Assembly (NCBI RefSeq): GCF_003996985.1
Contig: NZ_RJJX01000017.1
Location: 1-64,000, forward strand
Reading direction: 5' to 3'
From: Ancylomarina longa
GTDB lineage: Bacteria > Bacteroidota > Bacteroidia > Bacteroidales > Marinifilaceae
Length of the DNA: 64,000 nt
Position numbers and translations under genes: made by a program. The notes beneath the pieces were generated by a model. That model searched no databases, was not told the DNA's origin, and worked only from the letters and a program-made list of their open reading frames with translations. This document shows, piece by piece, positions 1 to 10,860 of this stretch (its first letter is position 1; each line of letters opens with the position of its first letter).

Positions 1-60
1 CGAAAATCCCCCGGCCGCACTTAAGCATGAGGCAAATAAGAAAGGTATTTAAAAAGCAGC

Positions 61-136
61 CTTGATCTTTTTTGCTTCTGTTTTTTGGATCAAGCCAAAA
101 AATGAAGTCGGGTTTGGGCGAAGCGCCAATTTAATT
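61..136. repeat. dispersed repeat copy 1 with terminal hairpin
   Basis: Bases 61-67 (CTTGATC) and 88-94 (GATCAAG) form an inverted repeat around a T-rich loop. The stretch 88-136 recurs with few mismatches at 30135-30183. Both copies run from GATCAAGCCAAAAAATGAAG into a GGG..GGGCGAAGC..CCAATTTAATT block. Both copies lie between genes. The family of the element is not recognised. The bases before it (1-60) hold only a short open frame ending with a stop at 50-52, which may be the tail of a gene cut by the window edge. Confidence 0.7.
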
Positions 137-159
137 AGGACAATAATGATTAGAAACAT

Positions 160-645
160 ATGGAAATAAATCCAACAAAAATCAGAAAAACATTAAGTTA
201 TAACTAAAATAATTGTGCAAAGCGATCAGAAGTGTTTCCTTTATTTTGTCCTGTTCGGGAAAAAGATTGGTTGCATAGATGGGCTTATAGAATGATATTT
301 TTAAAATCCGGATTTGCAGAGAAGGATTGCGTTTTTGCTACACTACATCAAGGTGCAGAAGAAACAATATGGTTCGTCACTAAATATAAACTTGAAGAAT
401 TGATTATAGAATTTGTCCGACATACTCTCGATCAAGAGGTGGTTAAGATTTCAATTCACCTGATAGAAAATAAGGGAGAAAATATAATTACTAATATTTC
501 CTATCAGGATACTGTACTAAATAAGGAGCGAGAAACCTATATGAATAAGGAGTTTAAAAATGATTTTGCAGAAAGTATGATTTGGTGGGGAAAGGCAATT
601 AATTATTACTTGAGAAGTGGAAAAATGCTGATACCCAATAAATAA
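160..645 (+). pseudogene. SRPBCC-like protein, interrupted by an early in-frame stop
   Basis: The open frame from the GTG at 232 gives a 137-residue protein that starts abruptly inside a conserved motif (VFPLFCPVREKDWL). That motif, with GFAEKDCVF and ETIWFVT, resembles START/SRPBCC (polyketide-cyclase-like) proteins. Reading the same frame upstream finds an ATG at 160 giving MEINPTKIRKTLSYN, then TAA at 205-207, then NNCAKRSE joining the GTG frame. So the natural N-terminus appears to be cut off by one nonsense codon at codon 16. Either the gene is inactive or translation restarts at GTG 232. The ligand is unknown. The neighbours give no functional link. Confidence 0.6.
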
Positions 646-778
646 AATAGCATTCATTGTAAATTATTTTGAATAATCATTTTTTATGTCTTTTAAATAT
701 GAGCTATATTTACTAGAGTTTAGCTAAAATTTGCTTTTCTGATAAGATTTTACATTTAAACAAATAAAATTTTCTGCT

Positions 779-1492
779 ATGAAAATTGATTACTGTGCTG
801 AGAATATGATTTTGAAAGTTTACCCGACCGTAGGAGGCTGTTTTCAGGAAGCTTGGAGGATCATGAAAAAATACTTTTTAGTATTATTCCTGGCTATTAT
901 TGTAGCTAGCTTGTTGGATGCTCCAATGGGATACAAGCAATATTTTTGGCAAGCTAACGATTCTATTAATGTTGGCTTATCCCTACTTGGGTTACTTGGA
1001 TTTGTTTACTACATAATTGTTGCTACACCTATTAGCTACGGTGTTGATTGGTTGTTTTTGCAAGCTGCCAGAGATCAAAATCCGCTCTTCGAAGATATTT
1101 TTTTCGGATTCAGGAAGTTTTTATTTGTAATTCTTAGTCACCTTCTAGTAATTGGTCTTGTTGGTATGGGTTTTGTTTTATTAATTATCCCAGGCATTTA
1201 TCTGGCTATAAAGTTGATTTTTGTTCCTTTTTTAATCATGGATAAAAAGGTAGATCCAATTCAGGCAGTTAAATTAAGTTATTATTTAAGCAAAGGCTAT
1301 TTCTGGACGATTTTTGGAATGGCTATTCTATCTTTATTCATTATTATATTAGGAGTGATTTGTTTTATTATTGGAGTATTTGTATCGTTGATATGGATTC
1401 ACGTTGCTTTTGCAATTTTGTATAAGGCGGCGGAAGAATTACATTTTAAGGAAGCTTGTGAACTGGCAGGCGTACAATTGAATGAAGTCTAG
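779..1492 (+). CDS. multi-pass membrane protein, unknown function
   Basis: A 237-residue hydrophobic protein with about five or six membrane segments: roughly residues 30-45, 68-85, 115-140, 145-155 and 175-210. The N-terminal 28 residues and the C-terminal tail are hydrophilic. The pattern of YFLVLFL and GYFWTIFGMAILSLF segments resembles the DUF975/YciC-like group of membrane proteins of unknown role, but the match is only by general appearance. An alternative start is the ATG at 806. It ends beside a hairpin terminator shared with nadA, which converges on it. Confidence 0.7.
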   Translation: MKIDYCAENMILKVYPTVGGCFQEAWRIMKKYFLVLFLAIIVASLLDAPMGYKQYFWQANDSINVGLSLLGLLGFVYYIIVATPISYGVDWLFLQAARDQNPLFEDIFFGFRKFLFVILSHLLVIGLVGMGFVLLIIPGIYLAIKLIFVPFLIMDKKVDPIQAVKLSYYLSKGYFWTIFGMAILSLFIIILGVICFIIGVFVSLIWIHVAFAILYKAAEELHFKEACELAGVQLNEV

Positions 1493-1499
1493 AAAAAGA

Positions 1500-1522
1500 A
1501 AACCATCCTAATTGGATGGTTT
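1500..1522. terminator. bidirectional terminator
   Basis: AAACCATCC, loop TAATT, GGATGGTTT forms a perfect 9-bp stem between two convergent genes, with A-rich sequence on the left and a short T run on the right. It can serve both the membrane protein gene (+) and nadA (-). Confidence 0.75.
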
Positions 1523-1552
1523 CGAAAAGTGAAGTATTTTTAAAAAGATAAC

Positions 1553-2479
1553 TTATAATTTTAATTGCTTCGATAGTTCCAACATGCGAATTATTGGAGC
1601 TTTTGCATTTATCATGATATGCTCCTGAAGAATAATTTCTGGCTGCTCATTTTTCAATGCCAAATACAATTTTTCCATAGTATTTAGTTTCATATAAGCA
1701 CAATCATTGCAAGCGCAGGTTTCATCAGCAGGTACAATCAAAAACTCTTTATTAGGAGAATCTTTTTTCATTTGATGAAGTATGCCTGTTTCTGTAGCAA
1801 CAATAAATTTATGAGATGCATTATTTTTTGTGTAATTAAGCATTGCTGTGGTAGAACCAATAAAATCTGCCAGAATCAAAACTGGTTTTGGGCATTCCGG
1901 ATGAGCTATCAGGGTAGCATCCGGATTATCAATCTTCATTTGAATTATTTTTTCAGCAGAGAGAATATCGTGTACCTCGCAAGTTCCATCCCAAAGCACC
2001 ATATTTCTTCCAGTTACCTCATTAATATATCTTCCAAGATTTTTATCTGGTGCAAAAATTATTTTTTGCTCGCGAGGAAATGATTCCACAATTTGAACAG
2101 CATTTCCAGAAGTGCAGATCACATCAGAGAGTGTTTTGATTTCAGCGGTACAATTAATGTAGGAAATTACAATATGGTCGGGATGCATTTCTTTAAACTT
2201 TGCAAAATCATCAGCAGGACAAGATTCTGCCAGCGAACAGCCTGCAGCCAAGTCTGGTAATAGGACTTTTCTGGTAGGGTTCAGTATTTTTGCAGTTTCA
2301 GCCATGAAATGTACACCGGCAAATAAAATAATATCTGCATCAATCTCTGTGGCCTTTTGTGCTAAGGCTAAACTATCTCCCTTAAAATCTGCAATTTCTT
2401 GAATATCGGGAGTTTGGTAATAGTGAGCCAAAATCACCGCATTTTTCTCTTTTGCAAGTTGAAGAACTTTATCTCTCAT
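1553..2479 (-). CDS. nadA: quinolinate synthase NadA
   Basis: Quinolinate synthase condenses iminoaspartate with dihydroxyacetone phosphate in NAD synthesis. It is a cytosolic enzyme with a 4Fe-4S cluster. The 308-residue protein shows the expected ILAHYYQ start, the GCSLAESCP motif (C81), GTCEVH (C167) and a C-terminal Cys-rich segment (C255, C257, C260) that supply the cluster ligands. Length is normal for the short NadA form. nadB and nadC are not in the window. A good promoter (2520-2550) lies just upstream and a terminator just downstream, so it is probably transcribed alone. Confidence 0.97.
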   Translation of the reverse strand: MRDKVLQLAKEKNAVILAHYYQTPDIQEIADFKGDSLALAQKATEIDADIILFAGVHFMAETAKILNPTRKVLLPDLAAGCSLAESCPADDFAKFKEMHPDHIVISYINCTAEIKTLSDVICTSGNAVQIVESFPREQKIIFAPDKNLGRYINEVTGRNMVLWDGTCEVHDILSAEKIIQMKIDNPDATLIAHPECPKPVLILADFIGSTTAMLNYTKNNASHKFIVATETGILHQMKKDSPNKEFLIVPADETCACNDCAYMKLNTMEKLYLALKNEQPEIILQEHIMINAKAPIIRMLELSKQLKL

Positions 2480-2519
2480 CGGTACTTAATTTGTTTAATC
2501 TTTTGGGTAAACACAGTTG

Positions 2520-2550
2520 CAAATATCCCTAAATTATTGAATAATTCAAA
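2520..2550 (-). promoter_or_regulatory. predicted nadA promoter
   Basis: On the minus strand, TTTG (2547-2550) is followed by exactly 19 bases and then GATATTTG (2520-2527). This matches the Bacteroidota -33 TTTG / -7 TAnnTTTG promoter with one mismatch, about 40 bases before the nadA start codon. Confidence 0.6.
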
Positions 2551-2567
2551 TCTGTGTTAAGGTTTTG

Positions 2568-2597
2568 TTGATTTTAATTAAATAGTAAATATCTTTA
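2568..2597 (+). promoter_or_regulatory. candidate promoter of the secreted-protein gene
   Basis: TTG at 2568-2570, 19 bases, then TATCTTTA at 2590-2597. This is a partial match to the Bacteroidota promoter, about 39 bases before the ATG at 2636 and divergent from the nadA promoter. Confidence 0.4.
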
Positions 2598-2635
2598 AGT
2601 TTTTAAACTAATTAAATCATAAAATTAAAAGTCAA

Positions 2636-3391
2636 ATGAAAAAGATTAACCTACTAATGAAGAATCATAGGGGATTCAAATTTGGAATTACATGTACAAT
2701 AATTGTAGTTTGCCTTTTTGGCATGGATAATACTGTTTTTAGTCAAGAAACAAAATTTATTAGTAATGGAAATTCTGTTGCTGCTTTTGGAGGAAAGATT
2801 ATTGACGATACTGCCATTAATGAGATTCCTTATCGTAAACAACTTGTAGGATCCTTTTATCTGGATCCGTCATGGAAAAAATCAGATGTATATTTGGTGA
2901 GAGATAGTGTCATTTTACAAGGTATTTACACTCGATTAGATGTACGTAATAATGCAATGGAGATAAAGTACAAAGATCAGGTGAAAATCTTGCCTACATA
3001 TAGAATTCGGAGTGTAGTTTATTCTGAATCAAAGTCATTATTTGTTACAGAGAGTGTTCTTAAGAGTACAGAGCAAGGATTTTATAAAGTTGTAGTAGAT
3101 AACAATAATTCTTTATTATGCAGATATAATGCAAAGATCAAGACATCTAATTATAATGTTACTTTGGACACAGGTAAACGTGATGATCATATTATAAAAG
3201 AACTTTCTTTTTATCTTTATAATAAAGAAAAGCTATTGAAATTGGAAAGCACTAAAAAGAAATTTAAAAAACAATTTGAAGCTAATAGCAATGTAAAACT
3301 GTATTTAAATAATCATAAAATTAACCCCAAAAAGGAAGTTAATTTGGTACAATTTGTACAATTTCTTAATATTAAGAGTATAAGTTTATAA
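2636..3391 (+). CDS. secreted protein of unknown function
   Basis: A 251-residue protein with an N-terminal signal peptide (hydrophobic core GITCTIIVVCLFG around residues 17-29, likely cut after VFSQ at about residue 37). The mature part is rich in beta-strand-like segments and Lys. It contains a GSFYLDPSWKKSDVYLVRDS stretch near residues 72-91 and a basic C-terminal third (ESTKKKFKKQFE). No catalytic motif is seen. It is probably periplasmic or surface-associated. It has its own candidate promoter and a strong terminator, so it is likely monocistronic. I do not recognise the family. Confidence 0.7.
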   Translation: MKKINLLMKNHRGFKFGITCTIIVVCLFGMDNTVFSQETKFISNGNSVAAFGGKIIDDTAINEIPYRKQLVGSFYLDPSWKKSDVYLVRDSVILQGIYTRLDVRNNAMEIKYKDQVKILPTYRIRSVVYSESKSLFVTESVLKSTEQGFYKVVVDNNNSLLCRYNAKIKTSNYNVTLDTGKRDDHIIKELSFYLYNKEKLLKLESTKKKFKKQFEANSNVKLYLNNHKINPKKEVNLVQFVQFLNIKSISL

Positions 3392-3393
3392 GG

Positions 3394-3417
3394 AAAAGCC
3401 CCGAAAGGGGCTTTTTT
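3394..3417 (+). terminator. Rho-independent terminator
   Basis: AAAAGCCCC, loop GAAA, GGGGCTTTT, followed by T: a textbook GC stem with a GNRA tetraloop, three bases after the stop codon of the secreted protein gene. Confidence 0.92.
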
Positions 3418-3499
3418 AGTTTCAGGATTGATGATATAAATTATTACTGGAGTTATTGAAGAATGGCTCGAATATAGAATTGTTGAAAGGAATTAAAAA

Positions 3500-4261
3500 A
3501 TGAAAAGAACGAAGTTGGAGATTTGTTGCTATTCTGTACAATCTGCAATTCTTGCAGAAAAAGCGGGAGCCAACCGTATTGAATTGTGTACAGGAATTCA
3601 GGAAGGTGGATTGACACCAAGTTTTGCAATGATTGAACTTTGCAAAGCATCTGTTAATATTCCGGTACATGTGATAATTCGTCCACGGGAATCTGATTTT
3701 CACTATTCTGATATCGAGTTTGAATGTATGAAAAAGGATATTTTAATGAGTAAAAGTATTGGAGTGGATGGGATCGTATCTGGTGTATTAAGTACAGATG
3801 GGCGTATTGATCTTCCAAGAACTCGGGAGCTAGTAGAATTATCAAAACCCATGAGTTTCACCTTCCATCGTGCTTTTGATATGGTAAAGGATCCTGTATT
3901 AGCCATGGAGCAATTGATTCAATTAAAGGTAAATCGGATTTTGACTTCAGGTGGCATGCAAACGGCCATATTTGGAAAAGACATGTTAAAGCGACTTGTG
4001 GAATTAGCAAAGGAGAGAATTATCATTATGCCGGGTAGTGGAATTAATGAAGAAAATATATTGAATTTGAAAATGGAAACTGGCGCACAAGAGTTTCATT
4101 GCTCCGCTAAAAGTCTCGTGAAAAGCAAGATGAATTTTAGAAATCCAAATGTAAGCATGGGAGAAAAACAAGAATCATCTGAATATTCATTTTTTGAGGC
4201 GAATCCGGAAAAAATTCGTAAAATTGCAAATATCCTAAAAGCCGAGGACATTAACTTATAA
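3500..4261 (+). CDS. cutC: copper homeostasis protein CutC family
   Basis: A 253-residue TIM-barrel protein of the CutC family. Family hallmarks are visible: KLEICCYSVQSAILAEKAGA near the N-terminus, RIELCTGIQEGGLTPS, VHVIIRPRESDFHY, and SFTFHRAFDMVKDP in the middle. CutC was linked to copper tolerance in E. coli, though its biochemical role is poorly defined. The gene starts at an ATG 9 bases after an AAGGAA ribosome-binding sequence. It is followed 8 bases later by the transglutaminase lipoprotein gene, so the two are probably co-transcribed, with no obvious functional link. Confidence 0.93.
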   Translation: MKRTKLEICCYSVQSAILAEKAGANRIELCTGIQEGGLTPSFAMIELCKASVNIPVHVIIRPRESDFHYSDIEFECMKKDILMSKSIGVDGIVSGVLSTDGRIDLPRTRELVELSKPMSFTFHRAFDMVKDPVLAMEQLIQLKVNRILTSGGMQTAIFGKDMLKRLVELAKERIIIMPGSGINEENILNLKMETGAQEFHCSAKSLVKSKMNFRNPNVSMGEKQESSEYSFFEANPEKIRKIANILKAEDINL

Positions 4262-4269
4262 TTTTACTG

Positions 4270-6912
4270 ATGAGGAAGATTATTATCCCTTTGCTTTGCC
4301 TATGTACATATTGGGGCTGTTCGGATGTACATTTTATTAAAGATCCTGAATTCAGGACAAAACTCACCCAACGATTTAAAGAACGTAAGGAATTTGCTGC
4401 AAACAGATCTGCCGCTTTGTTTGATGTATTTAATCAAGATCTGAGTCTGGAAGAAAGAGAAGCACTTCAATTTTTATATGCCTATATGCCTTTGTGTGAT
4501 CTGGCAGATTACAATGGTAATTTTTTTCTAAAACAAGTTCGTTCTTCTTTTAAAGCAAAAGAGAGCTTCAAATGGGGAAAAACAATTCCTGATGATATAT
4601 TTCGCCATTTTGTTTTACCCTATCGGGTGAACAATGAGAATTTGGATTCAGCTCGCTGGGTTTTTCTTCAAGAACTGAAACCACGATTGCAAAATCTATC
4701 AATGAAGGAAGCCGCCTTAGAAGTAAATCATTGGTGCCACGAAAAAGTGAATTATGCACCTACTGATATTCGCACCAGCGGACCACTTAGTCTGGTGAGA
4801 ACTTCATGGGGTAGATGTGGCGAAGAATCAACATTTACAGTTACAGCATTGAGAGCAGTAGGTATTCCCGCCAGACAGGTGTATACTCCTCGTTGGGCTC
4901 ATTGCGATGATAATCATGCATGGGTGGAAGTTTGGGTTGATGGAAAATGGTTTTATATGGGAGCTTGCGAACCAGAGTCTAACCTAAATATGGGTTGGTT
5001 TACTGAGCCTGCACGAAGAGCGATGCTGGTACATACCAAAGTTTTTGGTGTTTATTCTGGTAGTGACAAGATTGTGAATCAATCGGACAATTTTACAGAA
5101 ATTAATGTGGTTGGCAATTATGCCAAGGTAAAAAGGATTTATGTTCGGGTAGTCGATGAAAAAGGGAATCAAACAGAAAATGCTAAGGTTGATTTTGGTC
5201 TATATAATTACGCAGAGTTTTATCCCATTGCAAGTAAAAATACTAACTCCAAAGGTTTAACTAATTTAACTACTGGTATAGGAGATTTGCTGGTTTGGGC
5301 AAGTAAAAATGGAAATTATGCTGGCAAGAAGATAAGTGTGCAAAATACGAATACTCTGACATTAGAATTAGGTAAAGGATATACAGGTGGTGAAGTTTCT
5401 GATCTGAATTTGGTTCCTCCTGTAGAGCCAAAACCTTACGTGATTGATGAACAACAGAAAAAACAAAATGATATTCGGTTGGCGAACGAAGATAGCATCC
5501 GTATAGCTTATCGCACTGGTTTTATTGATTCTGTTTCTGCATACCAATTGGCTGAGGAAAGAGAATTAAACAAACAGGAGGTATGGAGTTTGCTAAAGAA
5601 AAGCCAAGGGAACTGGAAAGAGATTAAAAGTTATCTGGAGGAATCGTCTGAGCAATATTCAAAGGAGACTATTATTTTGCTTCAAACTATAGCACAGAAA
5701 GATTTACGAGATACACAGGCTAAAATCCTTTTAGATCATTTAAACTCTACGTTGAATAACTACAAAGTTCAGGATTACAAATCAAAGGAAATATTTTATC
5801 GATATGTGCTAAATCCAAGAATCAAAAATGAAGGTTTGATAGCTTATCGCAGATATTTACAACAACAATTTAAAGGTGTTTTTTTCGGAAAAAGGCAGGA
5901 ACGAACCATTGCAATTAAAAATTGGATTGTAGATCACATCCGAATCGAAGGAGAGGAGAATTACTATAACTTGCCAATTACTCCGAAAGGAGTATATGAA
6001 CTAAGAATATCAAATCAGGAATCCAGAGATATATTTTTTGTGGCTCTTTGCAGAAGTTTGGGAATACCTGCTAGATTAGAACCAGCACTTAAAACACCAC
6101 AATATTTTGATGGGGATAAATGGATTAATATCGATTTTGAGAAGCAAACAAAGGGGCAACCGGCAAAAGGCTTTTTGGCTTTGGAATTGGTTGATAAAAA
6201 ATCGAGTTTTGATCCGAATTATTATTTGCACTTTAGCATTGGTAAGCTAAATAATGGTGTTTACCAAAGTTTGGATTTGGGCTGGGACAAGAAATTATCC
6301 GATTTGCCAAATCCTCTGGAATTGGATGAAGGAAAATATCGTTTGATCACCGGAATGCGCGGAGCAGATGGAACTGTTTATGCTCATCTAAATCATTTTG
6401 AGATAAAAACCGGTAAAACTAGCAAGGCGGAACTTCTATTTCGCAATCCGAAAGTGGCAAGCAAAGTATTGGGAAATATTAGTTTGGATACGGAACTATT
6501 AAATCCTCTAGGAAAACAAATCGCACTTTCGAAATTGGTAAAAAAACAAGCAATTATTCTGTTATGGTTAGAACCTGGCAAAGAACCAACCCGGCATTTA
6601 ATGGAAGAATTTAAAGATGTTGTGAAATCCTATGAGGAGTGGGGGGGAGAAATCGTAATTGTTCAGGGAGATGATATTAATGAAGAAAGGTTTTCTGAGT
6701 CATTCTTCGAGCATATGCCATCTAATTATACAGTTTATAAAGATCGGAACAACCAACTTTTTGATATTGCAAAAAGTGCATTAGGCATTCAGGGGAAATT
6801 GGAAAAACCATTTATTTTGGTTTTAGATTCTAAAGGACAAATTCAATTTGTTTCCTATGGCTACAAGATTGGAATTCATGAGCATTTGCTGAAAGTATTA
6901 AATGCTATTTAG
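4270..6912 (+). CDS. transglutaminase-like lipoprotein with thioredoxin-fold C-terminus
   Basis: An 880-residue exported protein. The N-terminus has a short hydrophobic segment ending in YWGC (C17), a weak lipobox, so it is probably a lipoprotein. Residues about 150-240 are a transglutaminase-like core with candidate Cys183 (GRCGEES) and His216 (NHAWVEVW). The third catalytic acid is not the usual Asp-Pro motif. A second transglutaminase-like segment near residues 545-625 lacks the Cys (ESRDIFF in its place). The last 130 or so residues resemble an AhpC/TSA-thioredoxin fold without CxxC. Likely a periplasmic or surface peptidase-like enzyme; substrate unknown. Confidence 0.8.
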   Translation: MRKIIIPLLCLCTYWGCSDVHFIKDPEFRTKLTQRFKERKEFAANRSAALFDVFNQDLSLEEREALQFLYAYMPLCDLADYNGNFFLKQVRSSFKAKESFKWGKTIPDDIFRHFVLPYRVNNENLDSARWVFLQELKPRLQNLSMKEAALEVNHWCHEKVNYAPTDIRTSGPLSLVRTSWGRCGEESTFTVTALRAVGIPARQVYTPRWAHCDDNHAWVEVWVDGKWFYMGACEPESNLNMGWFTEPARRAMLVHTKVFGVYSGSDKIVNQSDNFTEINVVGNYAKVKRIYVRVVDEKGNQTENAKVDFGLYNYAEFYPIASKNTNSKGLTNLTTGIGDLLVWASKNGNYAGKKISVQNTNTLTLELGKGYTGGEVSDLNLVPPVEPKPYVIDEQQKKQNDIRLANEDSIRIAYRTGFIDSVSAYQLAEERELNKQEVWSLLKKSQGNWKEIKSYLEESSEQYSKETIILLQTIAQKDLRDTQAKILLDHLNSTLNNYKVQDYKSKEIFYRYVLNPRIKNEGLIAYRRYLQQQFKGVFFGKRQERTIAIKNWIVDHIRIEGEENYYNLPITPKGVYELRISNQESRDIFFVALCRSLGIPARLEPALKTPQYFDGDKWINIDFEKQTKGQPAKGFLALELVDKKSSFDPNYYLHFSIGKLNNGVYQSLDLGWDKKLSDLPNPLELDEGKYRLITGMRGADGTVYAHLNHFEIKTGKTSKAELLFRNPKVASKVLGNISLDTELLNPLGKQIALSKLVKKQAIILLWLEPGKEPTRHLMEEFKDVVKSYEEWGGEIVIVQGDDINEERFSESFFEHMPSNYTVYKDRNNQLFDIAKSALGIQGKLEKPFILVLDSKGQIQFVSYGYKIGIHEHLLKVLNAI

Positions 6913-6992
6913 ATTTTTATGAATTTAACATCTTTAAGATTAACAAGATTGGTAATATTATTGACACCCAATCGGGTTTGAAAAAAAATAAT

Positions 6993-7024
6993 AAAGAGGG
7001 AATCCTGAATCGGATTCCCTCTTT
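6993..7024. terminator. bidirectional terminator
   Basis: AAAGAGGGAATCC and GGATTCCCTCTTT form a perfect 13-bp stem with a 6-base loop between two convergent genes. A-rich sequence lies to the left and T-rich to the right, so it suits both the transglutaminase gene (+) and deoB (-). Confidence 0.88.
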
Positions 7025-7049
7025 ATATATCATCCAGATGATCTGCCTT

Positions 7050-8231
7050 TTATTGATATAAATCTCGGGCAAAACTTCCTTCTACTTTATTGCCTAACAA
7101 CAACTCCTCAACTGTTGCAGCAATATCGGTAAAAGAGGAACGGATTCCCAAATTTATATTCTTCTTGATATTTTTTCCACAAACCATAATGGGAATATAT
7201 TCCCGTGTATGATCGGTGCCTTTGTAGGTTGGATCGCAACCATGATCAGCAGTAAGAATTAATATTTCGTTCTCTTTTAGTTTTGCCTGTAATTGAGGCA
7301 GATATTGATCAAATTCTTCTAATGCTGCTTTATAACCTTCAGGATTTCTACGATGGCCATAAACCATGTCGAAATCAACCAGATTGGTGAATATTAAACC
7401 CTTGCTATCTTCTTCTAAAGCAAGTAAGGTTTTTTTGATTCCATCCAGATTATCCGTATTGGTTCCCCTGGAGTCAGTGATACCCACTCCAGCAAAAATA
7501 TCCTTGGTTTTACCAATTCCGATCACATCCAGTCCGTTTGCTTTAATACGATCTAAAACGGTTGGAGCTGGAGGAGTAACCGAATAATCGTGACGATTTG
7601 GAGTACGTGTAAATTTACCTTTTCCAAATCCTAAATACGGGCGGGCAATCACACGAGCAACAGGCTCTAATTCAGAACAAATCTCAAGTGCAATTTCGCA
7701 AGCTCGGTACAATTCTTCCAGTGGAATAACTTCTTCGTGTGCTGCAATCTGAAAAACGGGATCGGCAGAAGTGTAAACAATCCAATTACCGGTTTTCATT
7801 TGCTCTTCGCCATATTCATCAAGAATAGCAGTACCTGATGCTGGCATATTTGCCATTACTTTTCTTCCGGTACGTTCTTCGAATAATTTTATAGTTTGCT
7901 CAGAAAAACCATTGGAATAGGTAGGGAATGCATGCTCTAGCTTTACGCCAGCAATTTCCCAATGACCAGTAGTTGTATCTTTTCCTTTTGATGCTTCGGC
8001 AGCTTTTCCATAAGCTCCTTTTGCAGCATTATTTGGTTCTACTCCTTGAATAGCTGTAAGATTTCCCAATCCTAATTGTTGCATATTGGGTAAGTTCATA
8101 CCATTACAATGCTTCGCAATATTACCAAATGTATTGGAGCCTACATCACCAAATTCTTCTGCATCCGGCAAATAACCAACCCCTGCGCTATCTAATACTA
8201 CAATAGTAGCACGTTCAATTTTAGGAATCAT
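7050..8231 (-). CDS. deoB: phosphopentomutase DeoB
   Basis: Interconverts (deoxy)ribose 1-phosphate and 5-phosphate in nucleoside salvage; cytosolic, Mn-dependent, alkaline phosphatase superfamily. The 393-residue length is typical. Visible motifs are the N-terminal metal site VLDSAGVGYLPDA (D14), the phosphothreonine region KGKDTTTGHWEI near residue 90, NLVDFDMVYGHRRNPEGY, and the C-terminal LTADHGCDPTYKGTDHTRE metal site. It stands alone here; no nucleoside phosphorylase gene is adjacent. Confidence 0.97.
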   Translation of the reverse strand: MIPKIERATIVVLDSAGVGYLPDAEEFGDVGSNTFGNIAKHCNGMNLPNMQQLGLGNLTAIQGVEPNNAAKGAYGKAAEASKGKDTTTGHWEIAGVKLEHAFPTYSNGFSEQTIKLFEERTGRKVMANMPASGTAILDEYGEEQMKTGNWIVYTSADPVFQIAAHEEVIPLEELYRACEIALEICSELEPVARVIARPYLGFGKGKFTRTPNRHDYSVTPPAPTVLDRIKANGLDVIGIGKTKDIFAGVGITDSRGTNTDNLDGIKKTLLALEEDSKGLIFTNLVDFDMVYGHRRNPEGYKAALEEFDQYLPQLQAKLKENEILILTADHGCDPTYKGTDHTREYIPIMVCGKNIKKNINLGIRSSFTDIAATVEELLLGNKVEGSFARDLYQ

Positions 8232-8788
8232 AAACTAATGTTTTTAATTGTGATAATTACTTACGATGGGTTGTTTAGGTAGTGGAACAAAGGTAATATT
8301 TCCATTAAAACTGTGCAACGGATGGGGAATAACTTAAACAATTAGAATCAATTTTAGTGTGCTGCTTTTTTGTTATTCAATATCTCAATAAGGCGATAAA
8401 GTTATCAGTACTCCCTGCTTCAATTAATAATTTTGTTTTGCAAGAAAGCAACAGCCTTGTTCTATAAATTATAGAATAGACTTGGTGCAATGTCAGTTAA
8501 GGTGCTGTGCACCCTAATATTAATGGAAAATAATTTAGATACAGAATCCTCTATAAGCTTAATAGGAAAACTATAAACAGATGCAACAAATATAGTGACA
8601 CCGTTTACTGAATAAACCCATTATGCTGGACACAAGCTATTTTTTATCCCTCTGGAGAGGTTTTTTATAGCTCGTTTTAAATGAAATATATCGAGTTTAC
8701 TATAGTGTATGTCAATTTATAGTAATATAAAAACTCCGGTAGGTAATAGGACGTGCACCGCAAAAAATTCTGAGGACCAATAGGTATT
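8232..8788. other. 557-base non-coding gap
   Basis: No credible reading frame on either strand. It is AT-rich and contains a small palindromic AT element near 8459-8475 (TTCTATAAATTATAGAA) and stop codons in all frames. It must hold the deoB promoter near 8232. I see no repeat array, tRNA or recognisable RNA gene. Confidence 0.5.
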
Positions 8789-8822
8789 AAAAAATAAACC
8801 CCCGGGCACGAATGTCCGGGGG
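8789..8822 (-). terminator. terminator of the ABC-F gene
   Basis: On the minus strand, a 10-bp GC-rich stem (CCCCCGGACA paired with TGCCCGGGGG, one G-U pair) closes a 4-base loop and is followed by TTTATTTTTT, 27 bases after the stop codon. Confidence 0.85.
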
Positions 8823-8848
8823 AGAAGGTATTGAAGGTTTATATAGAC

Positions 8849-10860
<2,012 letters not shown>

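Noticed and set aside
1772-2083. plus-strand frame inside nadA
   Set aside because: It is antisense to a gene with clear family motifs.
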